64,000 nucleotides of DNA from Candidatus Sphingomonas phytovorans (GTDB taxonomy: Bacteria; Pseudomonadota; Alphaproteobacteria; Sphingomonadales; Sphingomonadaceae). The notes beneath the pieces are model-generated. The model was not told the DNA's origin and searched no databases. It saw only the letters and a program-made list of their open reading frames with translations. The position numbers and the translations under genes were made by a program. Location of the stretch: positions 746,501-810,500 of the forward strand of contig CP119314.1 of the NCBI GenBank assembly GCA_029202385.1, in the 5' to 3' direction. Of the stretch, positions 17,182 to 29,052 are shown piece by piece. Position 1 is the first letter of the stretch, and each line of letters begins with the position of its first letter.

Positions 17182-20100
17182 TTGCTGGTGTCGAGGACCT
17201 GGACGGAACGGACGGAAAGCGGCTCGCAGGTGGGCCGCTTTCCACTCCTTTTGCTGGCGACATTCTCGCTTGTCTGGCTGATTCAGCCGGCACTTGGGGA
17301 ACCGGACACCACACCTTCCACACTGAAGGTCGAATATACCGACGCCCCGCTCGGGCTGGACGAGCCGGCGCCTCGCCTGGCGTGGCGTTCTCCTGTAGCG
17401 CGGCAGACCGCCTATCGGATTCGCGTCGCTACATCTCCGCAGGCGCTGGAAAAGGGCGATCTCGCCTGGGACAGCGGCAAGGTCGCGTCTGGGGAGAGCA
17501 CGCAGATTGCTTATGCCGGCCTCCCGCCAAAGGCTCGCCAGCGTTATTGGTGGCAGGTGCAGGTCTGGGATGGCGACGATCGCGCGAGCGGCTGGAGCAC
17601 GCCCGGCTGGTGGGAGATGGGCCTGCTTGCACCGGCCGACTGGAGCGCGCGGTGGATATCCGGTCCCGAGCGCCGGGATCATGACTGGAGCGACGTCACC
17701 CTCGACGTCGATCTCACGCTCACCGGCAATGCCGTCGATCTCCTGTTTCGTGCGCTGCCCCACGGCAAGAGCTATGGCGACGCCTATGTCTGGACGTTGA
17801 GCGACGGCAAGGATGGACCCGTCCTGACCGAGGCGGTGCGCACCTATCCCGGGGGCACCAGTTCCGCCGTCAAGACGGAGGTGCTCAAGCGCGTGCCGCT
17901 GACGGTGCCGCTAAAGGGGCAGCGGCATCGACTCACCGTGCGCACAAAGGGCACCCAGATTGTCACCAGCCTTGACGGCCGGACGATCGATACCCTCGAA
18001 GATCGTACGCACGGGCACGGCACGATCGGTTTCAGCGCTCGGGAAGAGCGCGCGGCGGTGATCCACGCCGTCGCTGTTTCCGGAAGCGGCAGCCCACCGG
18101 CTCGTGCTGATTTCGCGCGCAACGACAACCCGTTCACTGGCGGCAGCGTTTCGGCCGAAGGGCTGGTCGTGGCCAGTGGCGTGAAGAATGTAGACCTGGT
18201 CTTGCCGATCGAGGCACCGGCGCCGCTTGTCCGGCGTGCCTTCGGCGTTTCGGCCAAACCCGTCCTTCGCGCGCGGCTCTATCTGGCCGGCGCCGGCATG
18301 CCGCGCATGATGTTGAACGGGACGATGGTTGGCTCGCCGCTGGGCGCCGGCTTCACCGCCTATGACAAGCGCGTGCTCTCCTACACGCACGACGTGACCG
18401 CGCTGTTGCGGCCCGGGCAGAACGTGCTGGGCGCCGAGCTCGGCCGTGGCTGGTACGGGCTGACCGATCCGAACGAATGGTATTTCCATGTCGCGCCCTG
18501 GCATGCCGAGCCTGCGCTGAAGGCACAGCTGGAAATCACCTACACCGACGGCACGACCCAGACGGTCGCGACGGGAGCCGACTGGCAGACGATATCGGGC
18601 CCGACCGTCAGTGATTCAGTCCATCGCGGCGAACGCTATGATGCAAGGCTGCTGCCTGCCGATTGGGATAAGCCGGGCTTTCGATCGAACCGCTGGAGTG
18701 CCGCGCGGATCGTCACGGGGCCGACCGGTGTCCTGGTGGCCGCCAATTCAGAACCGATCGAACCGGTGCAGTCCATCGCGGCGGCAACGATCAAGCAGGC
18801 GGCGCCCGGCGTCTGGGTCTATGATTTTGGCCGGATCGTCGCTGGTCGGCCCGTGCTGGACGCGGAGGGACCGCGTGGCGCGACTGTATCGATGGTCGCG
18901 GGCGAACAGATCGGTCCCGATGGACTGGTCATCCCGGCATCCGGGCTGATCGATGCGCAGCTCCAAACGGACCGCTACACGCTTGCCGGCACGGGCCGCG
19001 AGCATTGGGAACCGAGCTTCGGCTATCGCGGCTTCCGTTACATCCAGCTCGATGGATTCCCCGGTACGCCGACCGCAGCGACGCTGAGTGCGCGTGTGGT
19101 GCATTCGGCGGTCGCGAAGACCGGCAGCTTCGCCAGCGCCGACCCGCTGCTGAAGCGCATCGATGCAGCCGGCACCGCGACGATCCTCAACAACATGCAC
19201 GGCTTCCAGACCGATACGCCGACTTATGAGAAGAATGGCTGGACCGGCGATGCCCAGGCCTCGGCAGGTGCGGCGGTGCGCAGCCTGGATGTCGCGCGGG
19301 TCTGGACCAAATGGCTCGGCGACTTCCGTGACTCGCAGTCGCCCAAGGGAGAGATACCCGAGATCGTGCCGGCCACGCCTTATTACGGCTATGAGGACAC
19401 GCCAGGCTGGAATCTCATCTGGGGCCCCACGACGCCCTGGGACGTGGCGGCGATGATCCTGCCCTGGGAACTCTACACGACCTATGGCGACACGCGCATT
19501 CTCGCGCGCAATCACGACATGCAGCGCCGTCTGGTCGATTACACGGCGACCGTCATCAAGGCGCCCGATTATTACCGCGCGAAAGGCCTGAGCGAATGGT
19601 CGCCGCCGGGGAGCATGGACTTTTTCAACGCGCGCGGCGGCGGCATCGATGCGGTGACCACGGCTTATTTCTTCCACGAGGCGGATGTGTTGGCGACGTC
19701 ATCCGGGATCATTGGCGAGGCGCAGGATGCAGCCCGCTACCGGGCCCTCGCGGACGCGATCCGCAAAGCCTATAATGCGCGCTACTGGGACGACGCGAAC
19801 GGCTGGTACCGGACGATCGACGCAAAGGGCGTGGCGGGCGTGCCGCTGCAGATCCAGAATGTGCTGGCGCTGGCTTTCGGCATGGCGCCGAAGGGCCGGG
19901 AGCAGGGCGTCGCCGATACGATCGCCCGCGACGTGGAGAAGCAGGGGCTGCGCACGGGCGTATATGGCACGCGCTACGTGCTTGAGGTGCTCAGCGACCA
20001 TGGCCATGCCGATCTCGCCTATCGCGTGGCGACCCGCACCGACGAACCGAGCTGGGGCTGGTGGATCGCCAACGGCAATTCGACGATGTTCGAAAGCTGG

Positions 20101-20484
20101 GGCCTCGGCAGCCGTTCCCGCGACCATCATTATTTCGCATCGATCGGTGACTGGATGCGCCAGCGGCTGGCTGGCCTGAGGCCGGGCGCGCCGGGGTACA
20201 AGGTCGTGCTGGTCAAGCCGGCGATCCCGGACGGGCTCGCCAGCGCCGAGGCAGCGATGGAAACCGCTTATGGGCGCGCCGCGACGCAGTGGCGGGTCGA
20301 GCAGGGCAGGCTTGTTCTGCGGGCCGAGGTGCCGCCAAACGCAGGCGGGGAGATCTGGGTGCCGACTCGTTTCGGCGCCATCGCTGCCCCGGCCGGTGCG
20401 ACGCTGGCCCGACAAGAGACGGGATATTCGGTCTATCGGACCGGCCCCGGAATTCACGAATTCCATGGAGGAGACGCGCGATGA
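17182..20484 (+). CDS. Alpha-L-rhamnosidase, GH78
   Basis: Exported glycosidase of about 1100 residues that releases terminal alpha-L-rhamnose. It has the family order: N-terminal beta domains (from the [19 protein letters not shown] segment), the rhamnosidase N domain around [14 protein letters not shown], then the (alpha/alpha)6 catalytic barrel. Catalytic-site residues are recognisable: D678, E683 and D690 in [14 protein letters not shown] (the D-x-x-x-x-E...G-W-x-G-D signature), and the putative base E971 in NSTMFESWG. The start is uncertain: TTG at 17182 has AGGAA 8 nt upstream and overlaps nothing; GTG at 17230 lies directly before the hydrophobic signal segment. It begins 10 bp after the receptor and its stop overlaps the next start (ATGA). 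Confidence 0.92.
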   Translation: MLVSRTWTERTESGSQVGRFPLLLLATFSLVWLIQPALGEPDTTPSTLKVEYTDAPLGLDEPAPRLAWRSPVARQTAYRIRVATSPQALEKGDLAWDSGKVASGESTQIAYAGLPPKARQRYWWQVQVWDGDDRASGWSTPGWWEMGLLAPADWSARWISGPERRDHDWSDVTLDVDLTLTGNAVDLLFRALPHGKSYGDAYVWTLSDGKDGPVLTEAVRTYPGGTSSAVKTEVLKRVPLTVPLKGQRHRLTVRTKGTQIVTSLDGRTIDTLEDRTHGHGTIGFSAREERAAVIHAVAVSGSGSPPARADFARNDNPFTGGSVSAEGLVVASGVKNVDLVLPIEAPAPLVRRAFGVSAKPVLRARLYLAGAGMPRMMLNGTMVGSPLGAGFTAYDKRVLSYTHDVTALLRPGQNVLGAELGRGWYGLTDPNEWYFHVAPWHAEPALKAQLEITYTDGTTQTVATGADWQTISGPTVSDSVHRGERYDARLLPADWDKPGFRSNRWSAARIVTGPTGVLVAANSEPIEPVQSIAAATIKQAAPGVWVYDFGRIVAGRPVLDAEGPRGATVSMVAGEQIGPDGLVIPASGLIDAQLQTDRYTLAGTGREHWEPSFGYRGFRYIQLDGFPGTPTAATLSARVVHSAVAKTGSFASADPLLKRIDAAGTATILNNMHGFQTDTPTYEKNGWTGDAQASAGAAVRSLDVARVWTKWLGDFRDSQSPKGEIPEIVPATPYYGYEDTPGWNLIWGPTTPWDVAAMILPWELYTTYGDTRILARNHDMQRRLVDYTATVIKAPDYYRAKGLSEWSPPGSMDFFNARGGGIDAVTTAYFFHEADVLATSSGIIGEAQDAARYRALADAIRKAYNARYWDDANGWYRTIDAKGVAGVPLQIQNVLALAFGMAPKGREQGVADTIARDVEKQGLRTGVYGTRYVLEVLSDHGHADLAYRVATRTDEPSWGWWIANGNSTMFESWGLGSRSRDHHYFASIGDWMRQRLAGLRPGAPGYKVVLVKPAIPDGLASAEAAMETAYGRAATQWRVEQGRLVLRAEVPPNAGGEIWVPTRFGAIAAPAGATLARQETGYSVYRTGPGIHEFHGGDAR

Positions 20485-21968
20485 TCCGTCCACTGATCGG
20501 GCTTGCTCTTCTGGCGGCGGCGTCGTCGGCAGTGGCGCAGGAGGTCCGCACCGACTCCGGGCCGGTCCGCGGTGTTGGGGTCGAAAAGGTGGTGGCCTTC
20601 AAAGGCATCCCCTACGCGGCGGCTCCCACGGGGGACCTGCGCTGGCGGGCGCCCGCCGCGCCGGCACCCTGGAGCCAAAGCCGGGACGGATCGAGTTTCG
20701 GGGCGGATTGCCCACAAAATGCGCTTGCCGGTGTCACCGGCAGCGGTCAGCCGAGTAGCGAGGATTGCCTGTTCCTCAATGTCTGGACGCCCAGGCCGGT
20801 GGCGGGCGGCAAGCTTCCGGTGATGGTATGGATCCATGGCGGGGGCTTCGTCAGCGGATCGAGCGCGCTGGCCGAGACTGATGGTGCTAGGCTGGCCGGG
20901 CAGGGCGTGGTGCTGGTCAGCTTCAACTATCGGCTGGGCCGGCTCGGCTTCTTCGCGCATCCGGCGCTCACTGCCGAGGCTGCGGGGAAGCCCACCGGAA
21001 ACTGGGGCCTGATGGACCAGATCGCGGCGTTGCAATGGGTGCGAAGGAATATCGCTGCCTTTGGCGGCGATCCGGCGAACGTCACGATCTTCGGCGAATC
21101 CGCGGGGGGTGAATCGGTCTCCAGGCTGATGGCATCGCCTGTCGCGGCGGGCCTGTTCGCCAAGGCGATTTCGGCCTCGGGCGGCGGCCGCGACAAATGG
21201 CCGGTGCTTGCGGCTGCGGAGGCGAAGGGAAGCCTTTTCGCTCCAGGCGCGACTGTAGCGGCGTTGCGTGCCCTGCCGGTTGCGACCGTGCTCGGTGGCA
21301 TCAACATGCTGAGCAAGGAGGAGGATCGCTATTCGGGTCCGATGACCGATGGGGCGATCGTGACCGGCGACGTCGATCGCCTGTTCGCTGAGGGCAAGCA
21401 GGCACATATCCCGTATATCGTCGGCAACAATGACGACGAACTCGGTTTCGTGCCGGCGGCCTTCCTCCCGATGGTGAACGCGCCGGCGCTGGCCGGATTG
21501 GGGGCAGGGGCCGCCGCGGTGACGGGGGCCTATGGTTCGCCGGAAAAGGCCCAGCGCCATGTCGCCGCCGATATCATGTTCAGCGAGCCGGCCCTGGCCC
21601 TCGCGCTCCGCCATGCAAAGGCGGGATCGCCGACCTGGCTTTATCGCTTCGGCTATGTCGCGGAAGCGAAACGGAAAGACGGTATCGGCGCTGGCCATGC
21701 GACCGACGTGATTTTCCAGTTCGGCAATCTGGCGAAGGGCGATGTCGCGCCCAGCGCCGCCGACCAGGCCGCGGCTGGCCTGTTCGCGAGTTACTGGACC
21801 AATTTTGCCAGGACCGGCGATCCGAACGGGAAAGGGATTCCCGCCTGGGGACGGGTCGATGCCAGGACGCCGAGCATGATCGAGATCGGGATCGGCGGCA
21901 CCCGGATGGTGCCGGCATCAAGCCCGGTGCTCAGCGCCATCGCTACCGCTCGCGATTCCGCCAAGTGA
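20481..21968 (+). CDS. Type-B carboxylesterase
   Basis: Exported esterase of 495 residues. Signal peptide [20 protein letters not shown], oxyanion-hole motif WIHGGGF near residue 120, nucleophile S207 in FGESAGG, and a His in [10 protein letters not shown] as candidate catalytic His. The early EDCLFLNVW phrase is a second family signature. The ATG at 20481 has GGAGGAG about 7 nt upstream and overlaps the GH78 stop by 4 bp, so translation is probably coupled. The family cleaves carboxylic esters of varied size. In this operon it is one of three hydrolases that could remove acyl groups from a glycoside. Exact substrate unknown. Confidence 0.9.
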   Translation: MIRPLIGLALLAAASSAVAQEVRTDSGPVRGVGVEKVVAFKGIPYAAAPTGDLRWRAPAAPAPWSQSRDGSSFGADCPQNALAGVTGSGQPSSEDCLFLNVWTPRPVAGGKLPVMVWIHGGGFVSGSSALAETDGARLAGQGVVLVSFNYRLGRLGFFAHPALTAEAAGKPTGNWGLMDQIAALQWVRRNIAAFGGDPANVTIFGESAGGESVSRLMASPVAAGLFAKAISASGGGRDKWPVLAAAEAKGSLFAPGATVAALRALPVATVLGGINMLSKEEDRYSGPMTDGAIVTGDVDRLFAEGKQAHIPYIVGNNDDELGFVPAAFLPMVNAPALAGLGAGAAAVTGAYGSPEKAQRHVAADIMFSEPALALALRHAKAGSPTWLYRFGYVAEAKRKDGIGAGHATDVIFQFGNLAKGDVAPSAADQAAAGLFASYWTNFARTGDPNGKGIPAWGRVDARTPSMIEIGIGGTRMVPASSPVLSAIATARDSAK

Positions 21969-21979
21969 AGGTATTCGAT

Positions 21980-22834
21980 ATGCGCCGCCTGCTTGTCCTG
22001 TTCGCCCTGCTTTCGGTGACCGCTTCGGGGGACGCCCAGGACGTCGTCCGCCTTCGGGCGGGCACCCCTGCGACGCCCCAGGCGGAGGTGACGGAGACCC
22101 GCTTTCCGTTCGGCAAGATCGTCCGCAATGTCTCCGATGCGACGCTCACCGCCTATCTCCCCGATCCGGCGATCGCGACCGGCACGGCGGTGATCGTCGC
22201 GCCGGGCGGCGGCTTTCACATGCTGTCGATCGAGAGTGAGGGCGCTGCGGTGGCGCGCTGGCTGAACAGCATGGGCGTCGCTGCCTTCGTGCTGAAATAT
22301 CACCTGGTGCAGACCGATGACGGATTTGTGCCGCGCTTCTTTCAGCTTCTGACTCATCTTCCGGAGCTGGCCGCGGTGGTCAAGCCGGTGCGCCCGGCAG
22401 CGACCGCCGATGGCGAGGCCGCGGTCCGCTATGTGCGCGCGAACGCCGCACGCTATGGCGTGAAACCCAACCGCATCGGCATGCTTGGCTTCTCCGCGGG
22501 CGGGGCGGTGACGGTATGGACGATGCTGGCCAATCATCCCGCCAGCCGACCGGACTTTGCCGCGACCATCTATCCCGGTCTGTTGCCTGATCCGATCGCC
22601 GCGCCGAAAAAGGCGCCGCCCCTGTTCGTGCTGGTCGCCGATGACGACGCGATCGCGCGGGGGGACAGCGGCCGGCTCGAGGCTGCGTGGCGCGCCAGCG
22701 GGGCAAGTACCGAATTCGTGACGTACCCCAAGGGCGGCCATGGCTTCGGCATGGAGACCAAGGGCAAGCCGACCGACGAATGGACGGCGCGGATGCGCGC
22801 CTGGATGCAATCTCAGGGAGTGTTGACCAAATGA
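21980..22834 (+). CDS. Exported alpha/beta hydrolase (BD-FAE/acetyl-xylan-esterase-like)
   Basis: Alpha/beta hydrolase of about 284 residues with a signal peptide (MRRLLVLFALLSVTASGDAQ). The oxyanion loop is VIVAPGGGFHML; the nucleophile motif is G-F-S-A-G in IGMLGFSAGGAVT; the acid is probably in VADDDAIAR and the His in PKGGHGFGM. This pattern matches small deacetylases and feruloyl-esterase-like hydrolases of the esterase/lipase superfamily. I chose the ATG at 21980 because GAAGG lies 8 nt upstream; a GTG at 21965 would overlap the previous stop (GTGA). The downstream gene overlaps by 4 bp. Likely role: deacylation of the imported glycoside. Confidence 0.85.
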   Translation: MRRLLVLFALLSVTASGDAQDVVRLRAGTPATPQAEVTETRFPFGKIVRNVSDATLTAYLPDPAIATGTAVIVAPGGGFHMLSIESEGAAVARWLNSMGVAAFVLKYHLVQTDDGFVPRFFQLLTHLPELAAVVKPVRPAATADGEAAVRYVRANAARYGVKPNRIGMLGFSAGGAVTVWTMLANHPASRPDFAATIYPGLLPDPIAAPKKAPPLFVLVADDDAIARGDSGRLEAAWRASGASTEFVTYPKGGHGFGMETKGKPTDEWTARMRAWMQSQGVLTK

Positions 22835-24432
22835 GCGATCTTGTCCGGTACGGCTCGCTTGGAGCCTTCGCGCTGCTGGCCGGTTGCGCCGCGCGCGACA
22901 ATGCCCCGCCCGCGATCGCGGTGCAGAAGGTGGCGACGTGTGAGGCGCTTGTCGGCCTGCCGCTCGGCAATGTGCGGATCGACACGGCGGTGCCGGTCGC
23001 CAAGGGAGCTACGGTTTCCACTGACGCGGGCAAGCCCGGTTTGCCGGCGGCGGGTGCCTTTTGCCGGGTCCAGGCGACGCTGACCCCGGTGAAGGGATCG
23101 TCGATCAAGGTCGAGGTCTGGCTTCCCGAGCGCGCCGCGTGGAACGGTAAGCTGCTCGGTGCCGGCAATGGCGGGTTCGGGAGCAACCTGACCGTGCCCT
23201 CGCTGCTGATGCGGGGCGGGGTCGAGAAGGGCTATGCCTCGGTCGGCACTGACATGGGGCATTTCGGCGAGAGCGACGTCGACGGGAAATGGGCGCTGAA
23301 TGCGCCGGAAAAGATCAAGGATTTCGGCTGGCGGGCCAATCATCTGGCGGCCGAGACGGCAAAGAAGGTAGTCGCTGCCTATTACGCGACGCCGCTTGCC
23401 GCGAGCTATTTCCATGGCTGTTCGGACGGCGGCCGCGAAGCGCTGATGGAGGCGCAGCGTTATCCGGACGACTATGACGCGATCCTCGCCGGTGCCCCGG
23501 CCATCCCCTGGACCCGGATGGCCAGCGCCTTTGCGATGGATCACCTGGCAGTATTCGGCCGTGCCGAATCCAGCATTCCGAACCCCAAGCTCAAGCTGCT
23601 GCAGGCCGCCTCGCTGGCGAAATGCGACAAGCTCGATGGCGTGGCAGACGGGGTGATCGATGATCCGCGTCAGTGCCGGTTCGATCCGGTGGTGCTTCAG
23701 TGCAAGGCCGGCGATGGGCCCGATTGCCTGACGGCGCCCCAGGTGGAGGCGGTGCGCGCGCTGTATCGCGGCCCGGTCGGTACGGACGGCAAACCCTTCT
23801 ATTTCGGGACCCAGCCCGGCGCCGAGGCATTTGCCGGGACCTGGGATTTGTGGCTGACCGGTCCTGCGGCGCAGCACGGCAAGTTCTCGACCGAGTTCAT
23901 GCGCTATATGGTTCATTCGAATCCGGACTGGCAGGTCTCCAGTTTCGATCTGGCGCGCGACTATCCGCTGGCGAAGCGGTTGCAGAGCGAGAATCTCGAT
24001 GCCGACAATCCCGATCTGCGGGGTTTCTTCCGCCACGGCGGCAAGCTGATCCTCTATCATGGCTGGCAGGATGCGGCGATCCCGCCGGAGAACACGATCG
24101 ACTATTATCGCCGTGTGCAGCGGGCCAATCCCGCTGATGCCGCCAAGTCGACGCGACTGTTCATGGTGCCGGGGATGTCGCATTGCCTGACAGGCCCTGG
24201 CCCCAATGTGTTCGACGCGCTCGGTACCCTCGATGCCTGGCGGCAGGGTGGGGCAGCGCCGGAGCGGATGACCGCCACCAAGTTCGACAATGATCTGTTC
24301 GCGTATCTCGGTCTGCCGGCCAAGCCGATCCGGACCCGGCCGCTCTGCGCCTTTCCCAAGGTGGCGCGCTGGAACGGCACGGGCTCGACCGACGATGCGG
24401 CGAACTTCAGCTGTTCGGCGCCGAGCAGCTGA
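22831..24432 (+). CDS. Tannase/feruloyl esterase family lipoprotein
   Basis: A 533-residue member of the tannase/feruloyl esterase family, which hydrolyses esters of phenolic acids (gallate, ferulate, caffeate, coumarate). The N terminus ends in the lipobox LAGC, so it is probably a lipoprotein. Catalytic triad: S198 in HGCSDGG, D414 in [10 protein letters not shown] and H451 in PGMSHC. The Cys next to the Ser (C197) and the Cys after the His (C452) are the family's conserved disulphide pair bridging nucleophile and His. The start overlaps the previous gene by 4 bp (ATGA). It gives the operon its strongest pointer to an aromatic-acid ester substrate. Confidence 0.9.
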   Translation: MSDLVRYGSLGAFALLAGCAARDNAPPAIAVQKVATCEALVGLPLGNVRIDTAVPVAKGATVSTDAGKPGLPAAGAFCRVQATLTPVKGSSIKVEVWLPERAAWNGKLLGAGNGGFGSNLTVPSLLMRGGVEKGYASVGTDMGHFGESDVDGKWALNAPEKIKDFGWRANHLAAETAKKVVAAYYATPLAASYFHGCSDGGREALMEAQRYPDDYDAILAGAPAIPWTRMASAFAMDHLAVFGRAESSIPNPKLKLLQAASLAKCDKLDGVADGVIDDPRQCRFDPVVLQCKAGDGPDCLTAPQVEAVRALYRGPVGTDGKPFYFGTQPGAEAFAGTWDLWLTGPAAQHGKFSTEFMRYMVHSNPDWQVSSFDLARDYPLAKRLQSENLDADNPDLRGFFRHGGKLILYHGWQDAAIPPENTIDYYRRVQRANPADAAKSTRLFMVPGMSHCLTGPGPNVFDALGTLDAWRQGGAAPERMTATKFDNDLFAYLGLPAKPIRTRPLCAFPKVARWNGTGSTDDAANFSCSAPSS

Positions 24433-24434
24433 TC

Positions 24435-26162
24435 ATGGCACCGTTGAATATCAGCCATGTCCGGGGACCGGCGGAGCCGCCGCTGCTCGATATGACGATC
24501 GGCGCGGCGCTGGTCCGCGCCGCGGATCTCTGGGGGGACCGCGAGGCGCTGGTCTCGGTCGAGCAGGGTGTGCGCTGGAGCTTTGCGGAGCTGCTGGCCC
24601 GGGCTGACTCGCTGGCGGCCGGCCTGATCTCGCTTGGGCTCGAGCCGGGGGAGCGAATCGGAATCTGGTCTCCCAACTGCGCCGAATGGACGCTGCTCCA
24701 GTTCGCCGCGGCGCGGGCCGGGCTGATCCTCGTCACGATCAACCCGGCCTATCGCCTGTCCGAGGTCGAATTCACGATCAATCACGTCGAACTGAGCGCG
24801 CTGGTCGTCGCCGAGCGATTCAAGACGAGCAACTATGTCGAGATGATCGAAGCGCTCGCCCCGGAACTGGCGGGCAGCGTGCCGGGTGGCTTGCGTGCCG
24901 AACGATTGCCGTCACTGCGCTGCGCAATCCAGATCGACGGGGACTCGCGGCCGGGATGGTTGCGACTGGGCGACATCGCGGCGGTATGCCCGGGCGTACG
25001 CGAACAGCTCGACCGGATCGGGGAAGGGCTCGACCCTGACGATGCGATCAACATCCAGTTCACCAGCGGCACTACCGGCCTGCCCAAGGGAGCAACGCTT
25101 TCCCACCGCAACATCCTCAACAACGGCTATTTCGTCGGACGCGGCATGGCGCTCGGGCCGGATGACCGAATCTGCATCCCAGTGCCGCTCTATCATTGCT
25201 TCGGCATGGTGCTCGGCAACCTCGCCAGCCTCACCCATGGCGCGGCGATGGTCTATCCCTCTCCCGGCTTCGATGCGGGGGCGGTGCTGAACGCCGTGGC
25301 GGCTGAGCGCTGCACCGCATTGTACGGCGTGCCGACGATGCTCATCGCGGTGCTGGCTCATCCCGACTTCGCCTCGTTCGATCTCTCCTCGCTTCGCACC
25401 GGCTGCATGGCTGGCGCGATCTGCCCCGAGCCGCTGATGCGCGACGTGATCGGCCGACTGAACATGCGCGACGTGACCATCGGCTACGGCATGACCGAGA
25501 CAAGCCCGGTCAGTTTCCAGACCGGGCTCGATGATCCGATCGAGCAGCGGGTAGGGTCGATCGGCCGGGTCCTGCCCCATCTCGAATGCAAGGTGGTCGA
25601 TGCCGATGGCGAGGCCGTGCCGGTCGGCCAGCCGGGCGAGCTCTGCACGCGCGGCTATTCGGTGATGCTCGGCTACTGGAACGACCCCGAGCGCACGGCT
25701 GAGTCGATCGATGCGGACGGCTGGATGCACAGCGGCGACCTCGCGACCATCGACGCGCAAGGCTATGGCAACATCGTCGGCCGGCTCAAGGACATGGTCA
25801 TCCGCGGCGGCGAGAACATCTATCCGCGCGAGGTCGAGGATTTCCTTTATCGCCACGCCGGGGTCGAGGACGTTGCGGTGGTGGGGGTTCCCGACCCGAA
25901 GATGGGCGAGGAGCTCTGCGCCTGGGTGCGGCTCAGGCCGGGCGCCGAGGCCGATCCGGAGACGCTGCGGTCGTTCTGCCGCGGCCAGATCGCCCACTAC
26001 AAGGTCCCGCGCTATATCCGGGTGGTCGACGCCTTTCCCACCACGGTCACGGGCAAGATCCAGAAATACTTGATCCGCGATGCAATGATCGCTGAACTCG
26101 GGCTCGACGAAAGAGCCTCGGGCCCGTCGTTCGAACCCCATCACAAGCAAGAGGTGAAATAA
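24435..26162 (+). CDS. AMP-forming acyl-CoA ligase
   Basis: A 575-residue ATP-dependent acid:CoA ligase of the ANL superfamily. The P-loop-like motif [16 protein letters not shown] lies near residues 209-224, [10 protein letters not shown] near 353, [18 protein letters not shown] near 435, and the C-terminal catalytic Lys in TVTGKIQK near 540. Overall likeness is to medium-chain/aryl acyl-CoA synthetases (ACSF2 group). It starts 2 bp after the phenolic-ester hydrolase, and no other enzyme in the operon acts in the cytoplasm, so a hydroxycinnamate or other aromatic acid freed by the esterases is the likely substrate. A fatty acid remains possible. The next gene overlaps by one base (TAATG). 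Confidence 0.9.
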   Translation: MAPLNISHVRGPAEPPLLDMTIGAALVRAADLWGDREALVSVEQGVRWSFAELLARADSLAAGLISLGLEPGERIGIWSPNCAEWTLLQFAAARAGLILVTINPAYRLSEVEFTINHVELSALVVAERFKTSNYVEMIEALAPELAGSVPGGLRAERLPSLRCAIQIDGDSRPGWLRLGDIAAVCPGVREQLDRIGEGLDPDDAINIQFTSGTTGLPKGATLSHRNILNNGYFVGRGMALGPDDRICIPVPLYHCFGMVLGNLASLTHGAAMVYPSPGFDAGAVLNAVAAERCTALYGVPTMLIAVLAHPDFASFDLSSLRTGCMAGAICPEPLMRDVIGRLNMRDVTIGYGMTETSPVSFQTGLDDPIEQRVGSIGRVLPHLECKVVDADGEAVPVGQPGELCTRGYSVMLGYWNDPERTAESIDADGWMHSGDLATIDAQGYGNIVGRLKDMVIRGGENIYPREVEDFLYRHAGVEDVAVVGVPDPKMGEELCAWVRLRPGAEADPETLRSFCRGQIAHYKVPRYIRVVDAFPTTVTGKIQKYLIRDAMIAELGLDERASGPSFEPHHKQEVK

Positions 26163-26500
26163 TGAAGCTGTTCCTGACTGGCGCTGCCCTCGCGGCTTTC
26201 GCCACCGTTTCCGCGGCGAGCGCGCAAACCGCATCCACGCCGCCCGCGGCCCCGTCGGCAACGCCAGCACCTGCATCGACTGCCGGCGGGAAGTTCTCGC
26301 TCGATACGCCGATCCAGGACATCGTGGCGGACGAGCGCGGCAAGGCAGTGATGGACAAGAATTTCCCGGGCATGACCGCCTTGCAGGAATATGACATGTT
26401 CAAGGCGCTGAGCCTGCGCCAGGTCCAGCCCTATTCGAACGGCAAGCTCACCGACGAAATCCTCGCCAAGGCCGAGACCGATCTGGCGGCGATCAAATGA
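26162..26500 (+). CDS. Small exported protein of unknown function
   Basis: A 112-residue protein with a clear signal peptide (about residues 1-21, ending ASAQ), an Ala/Pro/Ser/Thr-rich linker (22-44) and a compact C-terminal region (45-112) beginning FSLDTPIQDIVADERGKAVM and continuing KNFPGMTAL. I do not recognise a named family with certainty, though similar helical tails occur beside or fused to glycosidases and hydrolases in sphingomonads. AGAGGTG precedes the ATG, which overlaps the ligase stop by one base, and its own stop overlaps the GH3 start. Its firm place in the operon suggests a periplasmic accessory role. No function is claimed. Confidence 0.8.
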   Translation: MKLFLTGAALAAFATVSAASAQTASTPPAAPSATPAPASTAGGKFSLDTPIQDIVADERGKAVMDKNFPGMTALQEYDMFKALSLRQVQPYSNGKLTDEILAKAETDLAAIK

Positions 26501-29052
26501 AGCAGCTTGGCCGGCATCTGGGCAATGGCGTCGCACTTCTCGCGCTGATCGGCGGCGTCGTGCCGTCCGGGGTCGCCATGGCGGCGGCTTCGCAGGAAGT
26601 GCCGGCCTATAAGGACCGCGGCGCGTCTCTGGAGAAGCGCGTCGCGGATCTGATGGGTCGATTGACGCTCGACGAGAAGATCCTCCTCCTTGCCGGGGAG
26701 ACGTCGATGACGCTCAACCCGATCCCGCGGCTGGGCATCCCCTCGCTCAAGATGACCGACGGGCCTACCGGAGTCCGGTCGCCGGACGGCAAGCCGGCAA
26801 CCGTCTTTCCCGTCGGCGTGGCACTGGCGGCCACCTGGAATCCCGAACTGGTCGGGAAAGTGGGCACGGCCATCGGCCTGGAGAGCCGCGCCCATGGCGC
26901 CGACGTCCTGCTGGCGCCGACCGTCAATATCGTGAGAACGCCGCGCTGGGGGCGTAATTTCGAAACCTATTCCGAAGACCCCTGGCTCACCGGCCAGATC
27001 GCGCTCGGCTATGTGCGCGGGGTGCAGGGCACCGGTGTCGGGGTATCGATCAAGCATTTCGCGGCGAACAACCAGGAGACCAACCGGTTCGTCGTCGACT
27101 CGGTCGTCGATGACCGGACGATGCGCGAAATCTATCTGCCGGCGTTCGAAACCGTGGTGAAACAGGCTGAACCATGGTCGGTCATGGCGTCCTACAACAG
27201 GCTGAACGGTACGTTCGCGACCGACAATCGCTGGCTGTTGACCGACCTCCTCAAGAAGGAGTGGGGTTTCAAGGGTTTTGTCGTGTCCGACTGGGGCGCC
27301 ACGCATTCCACCGCGCCTGCCGCCAATGCCGGCATGGACCTGGAGATGCCCGGTCCGCCTTCCAATTTCGGCGCGAAGCTGAAGGCTGCGGTCGATGCCG
27401 GCAAGGTGAGCGCGGCGCAGATCGATGACAATGCCAGCCGGATAGTGCGCTTCATCGTGCGAAGCGGCGCGCTGGACCGCGCGCCGGTGACCGAGGCGAC
27501 ACCGGGCGCGCTGCATCATGCCGCCGTCGCGCGAAAGGCCGCCGAGGAAGCGATCGTGCTCCTCAAGAATACGGGCGTGCTGCCACTCGATCCGTCGATC
27601 CGTTCGCTCGCCGTGATCGGTCCCAATGCCGATGTCTCCCGCATCCAGGGCGGGGGCAGTTCGGCGGTGGAACCGTTCGATGCGATAACGACGCCGCTCC
27701 AGGCGTTGCGCGCGGCATTGCCGGGCGTGCAGGTCACCTACGCGAAGGGCGTCGATAACGAAGAGACGCCGCCTGCGGCATTGCCGGCCATGTTCAGCCC
27801 GGGACAGGATCGCGCCGAAACCGGCATGGCCGCCACCTATTACGCCACTGCTGACGCCTCGGGAACGCCGGTGCGGAGCGAGCGGGCGACCAGCTTTCTC
27901 AAGCGGATCAGCGGCAATGTCGCGGGGCCACAGGTGACCGGCTATAGCGCGCTTCGGTGGGAGGGTCTTTTCTGGCCCAAGACCTCCGGGCCTCACGAAT
28001 TCAGCGTTCGCGGCACTGGAAACGCCACGATCACGTTCGACGGCAAGACCATCCTCGACAAGGCCACCGCCTCGACCCCGGATATCCGCGACGTGCTCGG
28101 TTTCCCGATCCCGCGGCGGACCGTGGTGGTGGATCTGGTCGCGGGGCGCGGTTATCCGATCCGCCTCGACTACAAGACCGGGCAGACACCGTACGAATAT
28201 CTCAGCTTCGGCGTTCGCGAACCGCGACCCTCGCTCGATGCCGCCGTCGCAGCGGCGCGAGCGGCCGACGCGGCGATCGTGCTGGTCGGATCGTCCTCGA
28301 CGACTGAGGGCGAGGGATATGACCGCACGTCGCTCGACCTGCCGGGAGACCAGAACGGCCTGGTCGAGGCAATCGCGGCGGCGAATCCGCGCACCGCGGT
28401 CGTCGTGAACGCAGGGGCTGCGATGACGATGCCCTGGCGGGATAAGGTACCGGCGATCCTCGACATGTGGTTGCCGGGCGAAGGCGGGTCGGCCGCGCTG
28501 GCGGATGTGTTGTTCGGGCGGGTGAACCCCTCGGGCAAGCTGCCCGTTTCGTTCCTCGCGCGGACTGAGGACGATGTGGTGAATCTGAGGAATCCGAAGA
28601 GCAGCTACTCGGAAGGGTTGCTGGTCGGTTATCGCGGCTATGAAGCGCGAAGCGTGAAGCCGCTGTTCCCGTTCGGCCACGGACTTTCCTACACCAGTTT
28701 CACCTATTCCGGTCTCCAGGCGCCTGCGAAGACAGGCGGAAACGCGTCGGTGAAGGTACGGTTGACCGTCCAGAACAGTGGGTCGCGTAGCGGGCAGGAA
28801 GTCGTCCAGCTCTATGTGGCGCCTGCGGTTCCCCTGGCCAATGAAGCGGCAAAGCAGCTTCGTTCCTTCGCGAAGGTCGAGATACCGGCGGGCGGGAAGC
28901 GCCGTGTCGAGCTCACGCTCGATCCACGATCCTTCTCCTACTATGATGTTGCTGCCAAGCGCTGGCAGGTCAGGCCAGGCGAGTACAAGCTGATGGTCGG
29001 GGCGTCGTCGGAGGACCTGAGGCTGGTTCGCTCGATCCTCGTGTCCAAGTGA
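26497..29052 (+). CDS. GH3 beta-glucosidase with PA14 insert
   Basis: Exported beta-glycosidase of 851 residues. Signal peptide about 1-29. The GH3 barrel carries the MTDGPTGVRSP and KHFAANNQE segments and the nucleophile D265 in GFVVSDWGATH. The second domain starts near residue 340 and is interrupted by a PA14-like insert (about 444-560), as in many plant-glycoside GH3 enzymes. A C-terminal fibronectin-III-like domain begins near FGHGLSYTSF. Length suits the PA14-containing GH3 subgroup. ATGA overlap upstream and GTGA overlap downstream. Likely removes the glucose uncovered after rhamnose is released. Confidence 0.93.
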   Translation: MKQLGRHLGNGVALLALIGGVVPSGVAMAAASQEVPAYKDRGASLEKRVADLMGRLTLDEKILLLAGETSMTLNPIPRLGIPSLKMTDGPTGVRSPDGKPATVFPVGVALAATWNPELVGKVGTAIGLESRAHGADVLLAPTVNIVRTPRWGRNFETYSEDPWLTGQIALGYVRGVQGTGVGVSIKHFAANNQETNRFVVDSVVDDRTMREIYLPAFETVVKQAEPWSVMASYNRLNGTFATDNRWLLTDLLKKEWGFKGFVVSDWGATHSTAPAANAGMDLEMPGPPSNFGAKLKAAVDAGKVSAAQIDDNASRIVRFIVRSGALDRAPVTEATPGALHHAAVARKAAEEAIVLLKNTGVLPLDPSIRSLAVIGPNADVSRIQGGGSSAVEPFDAITTPLQALRAALPGVQVTYAKGVDNEETPPAALPAMFSPGQDRAETGMAATYYATADASGTPVRSERATSFLKRISGNVAGPQVTGYSALRWEGLFWPKTSGPHEFSVRGTGNATITFDGKTILDKATASTPDIRDVLGFPIPRRTVVVDLVAGRGYPIRLDYKTGQTPYEYLSFGVREPRPSLDAAVAAARAADAAIVLVGSSSTTEGEGYDRTSLDLPGDQNGLVEAIAAANPRTAVVVNAGAAMTMPWRDKVPAILDMWLPGEGGSAALADVLFGRVNPSGKLPVSFLARTEDDVVNLRNPKSSYSEGLLVGYRGYEARSVKPLFPFGHGLSYTSFTYSGLQAPAKTGGNASVKVRLTVQNSGSRSGQEVVQLYVAPAVPLANEAAKQLRSFAKVEIPAGGKRRVELTLDPRSFSYYDVAAKRWQVRPGEYKLMVGASSEDLRLVRSILVSK

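Noticed and set aside
26431..28680. 749-codon open frame opposite the GH3 gene
   Set aside because: Antisense by-product of codon bias; the product is Arg-rich with no domain, whereas the GH3 frame has full catalytic motifs.
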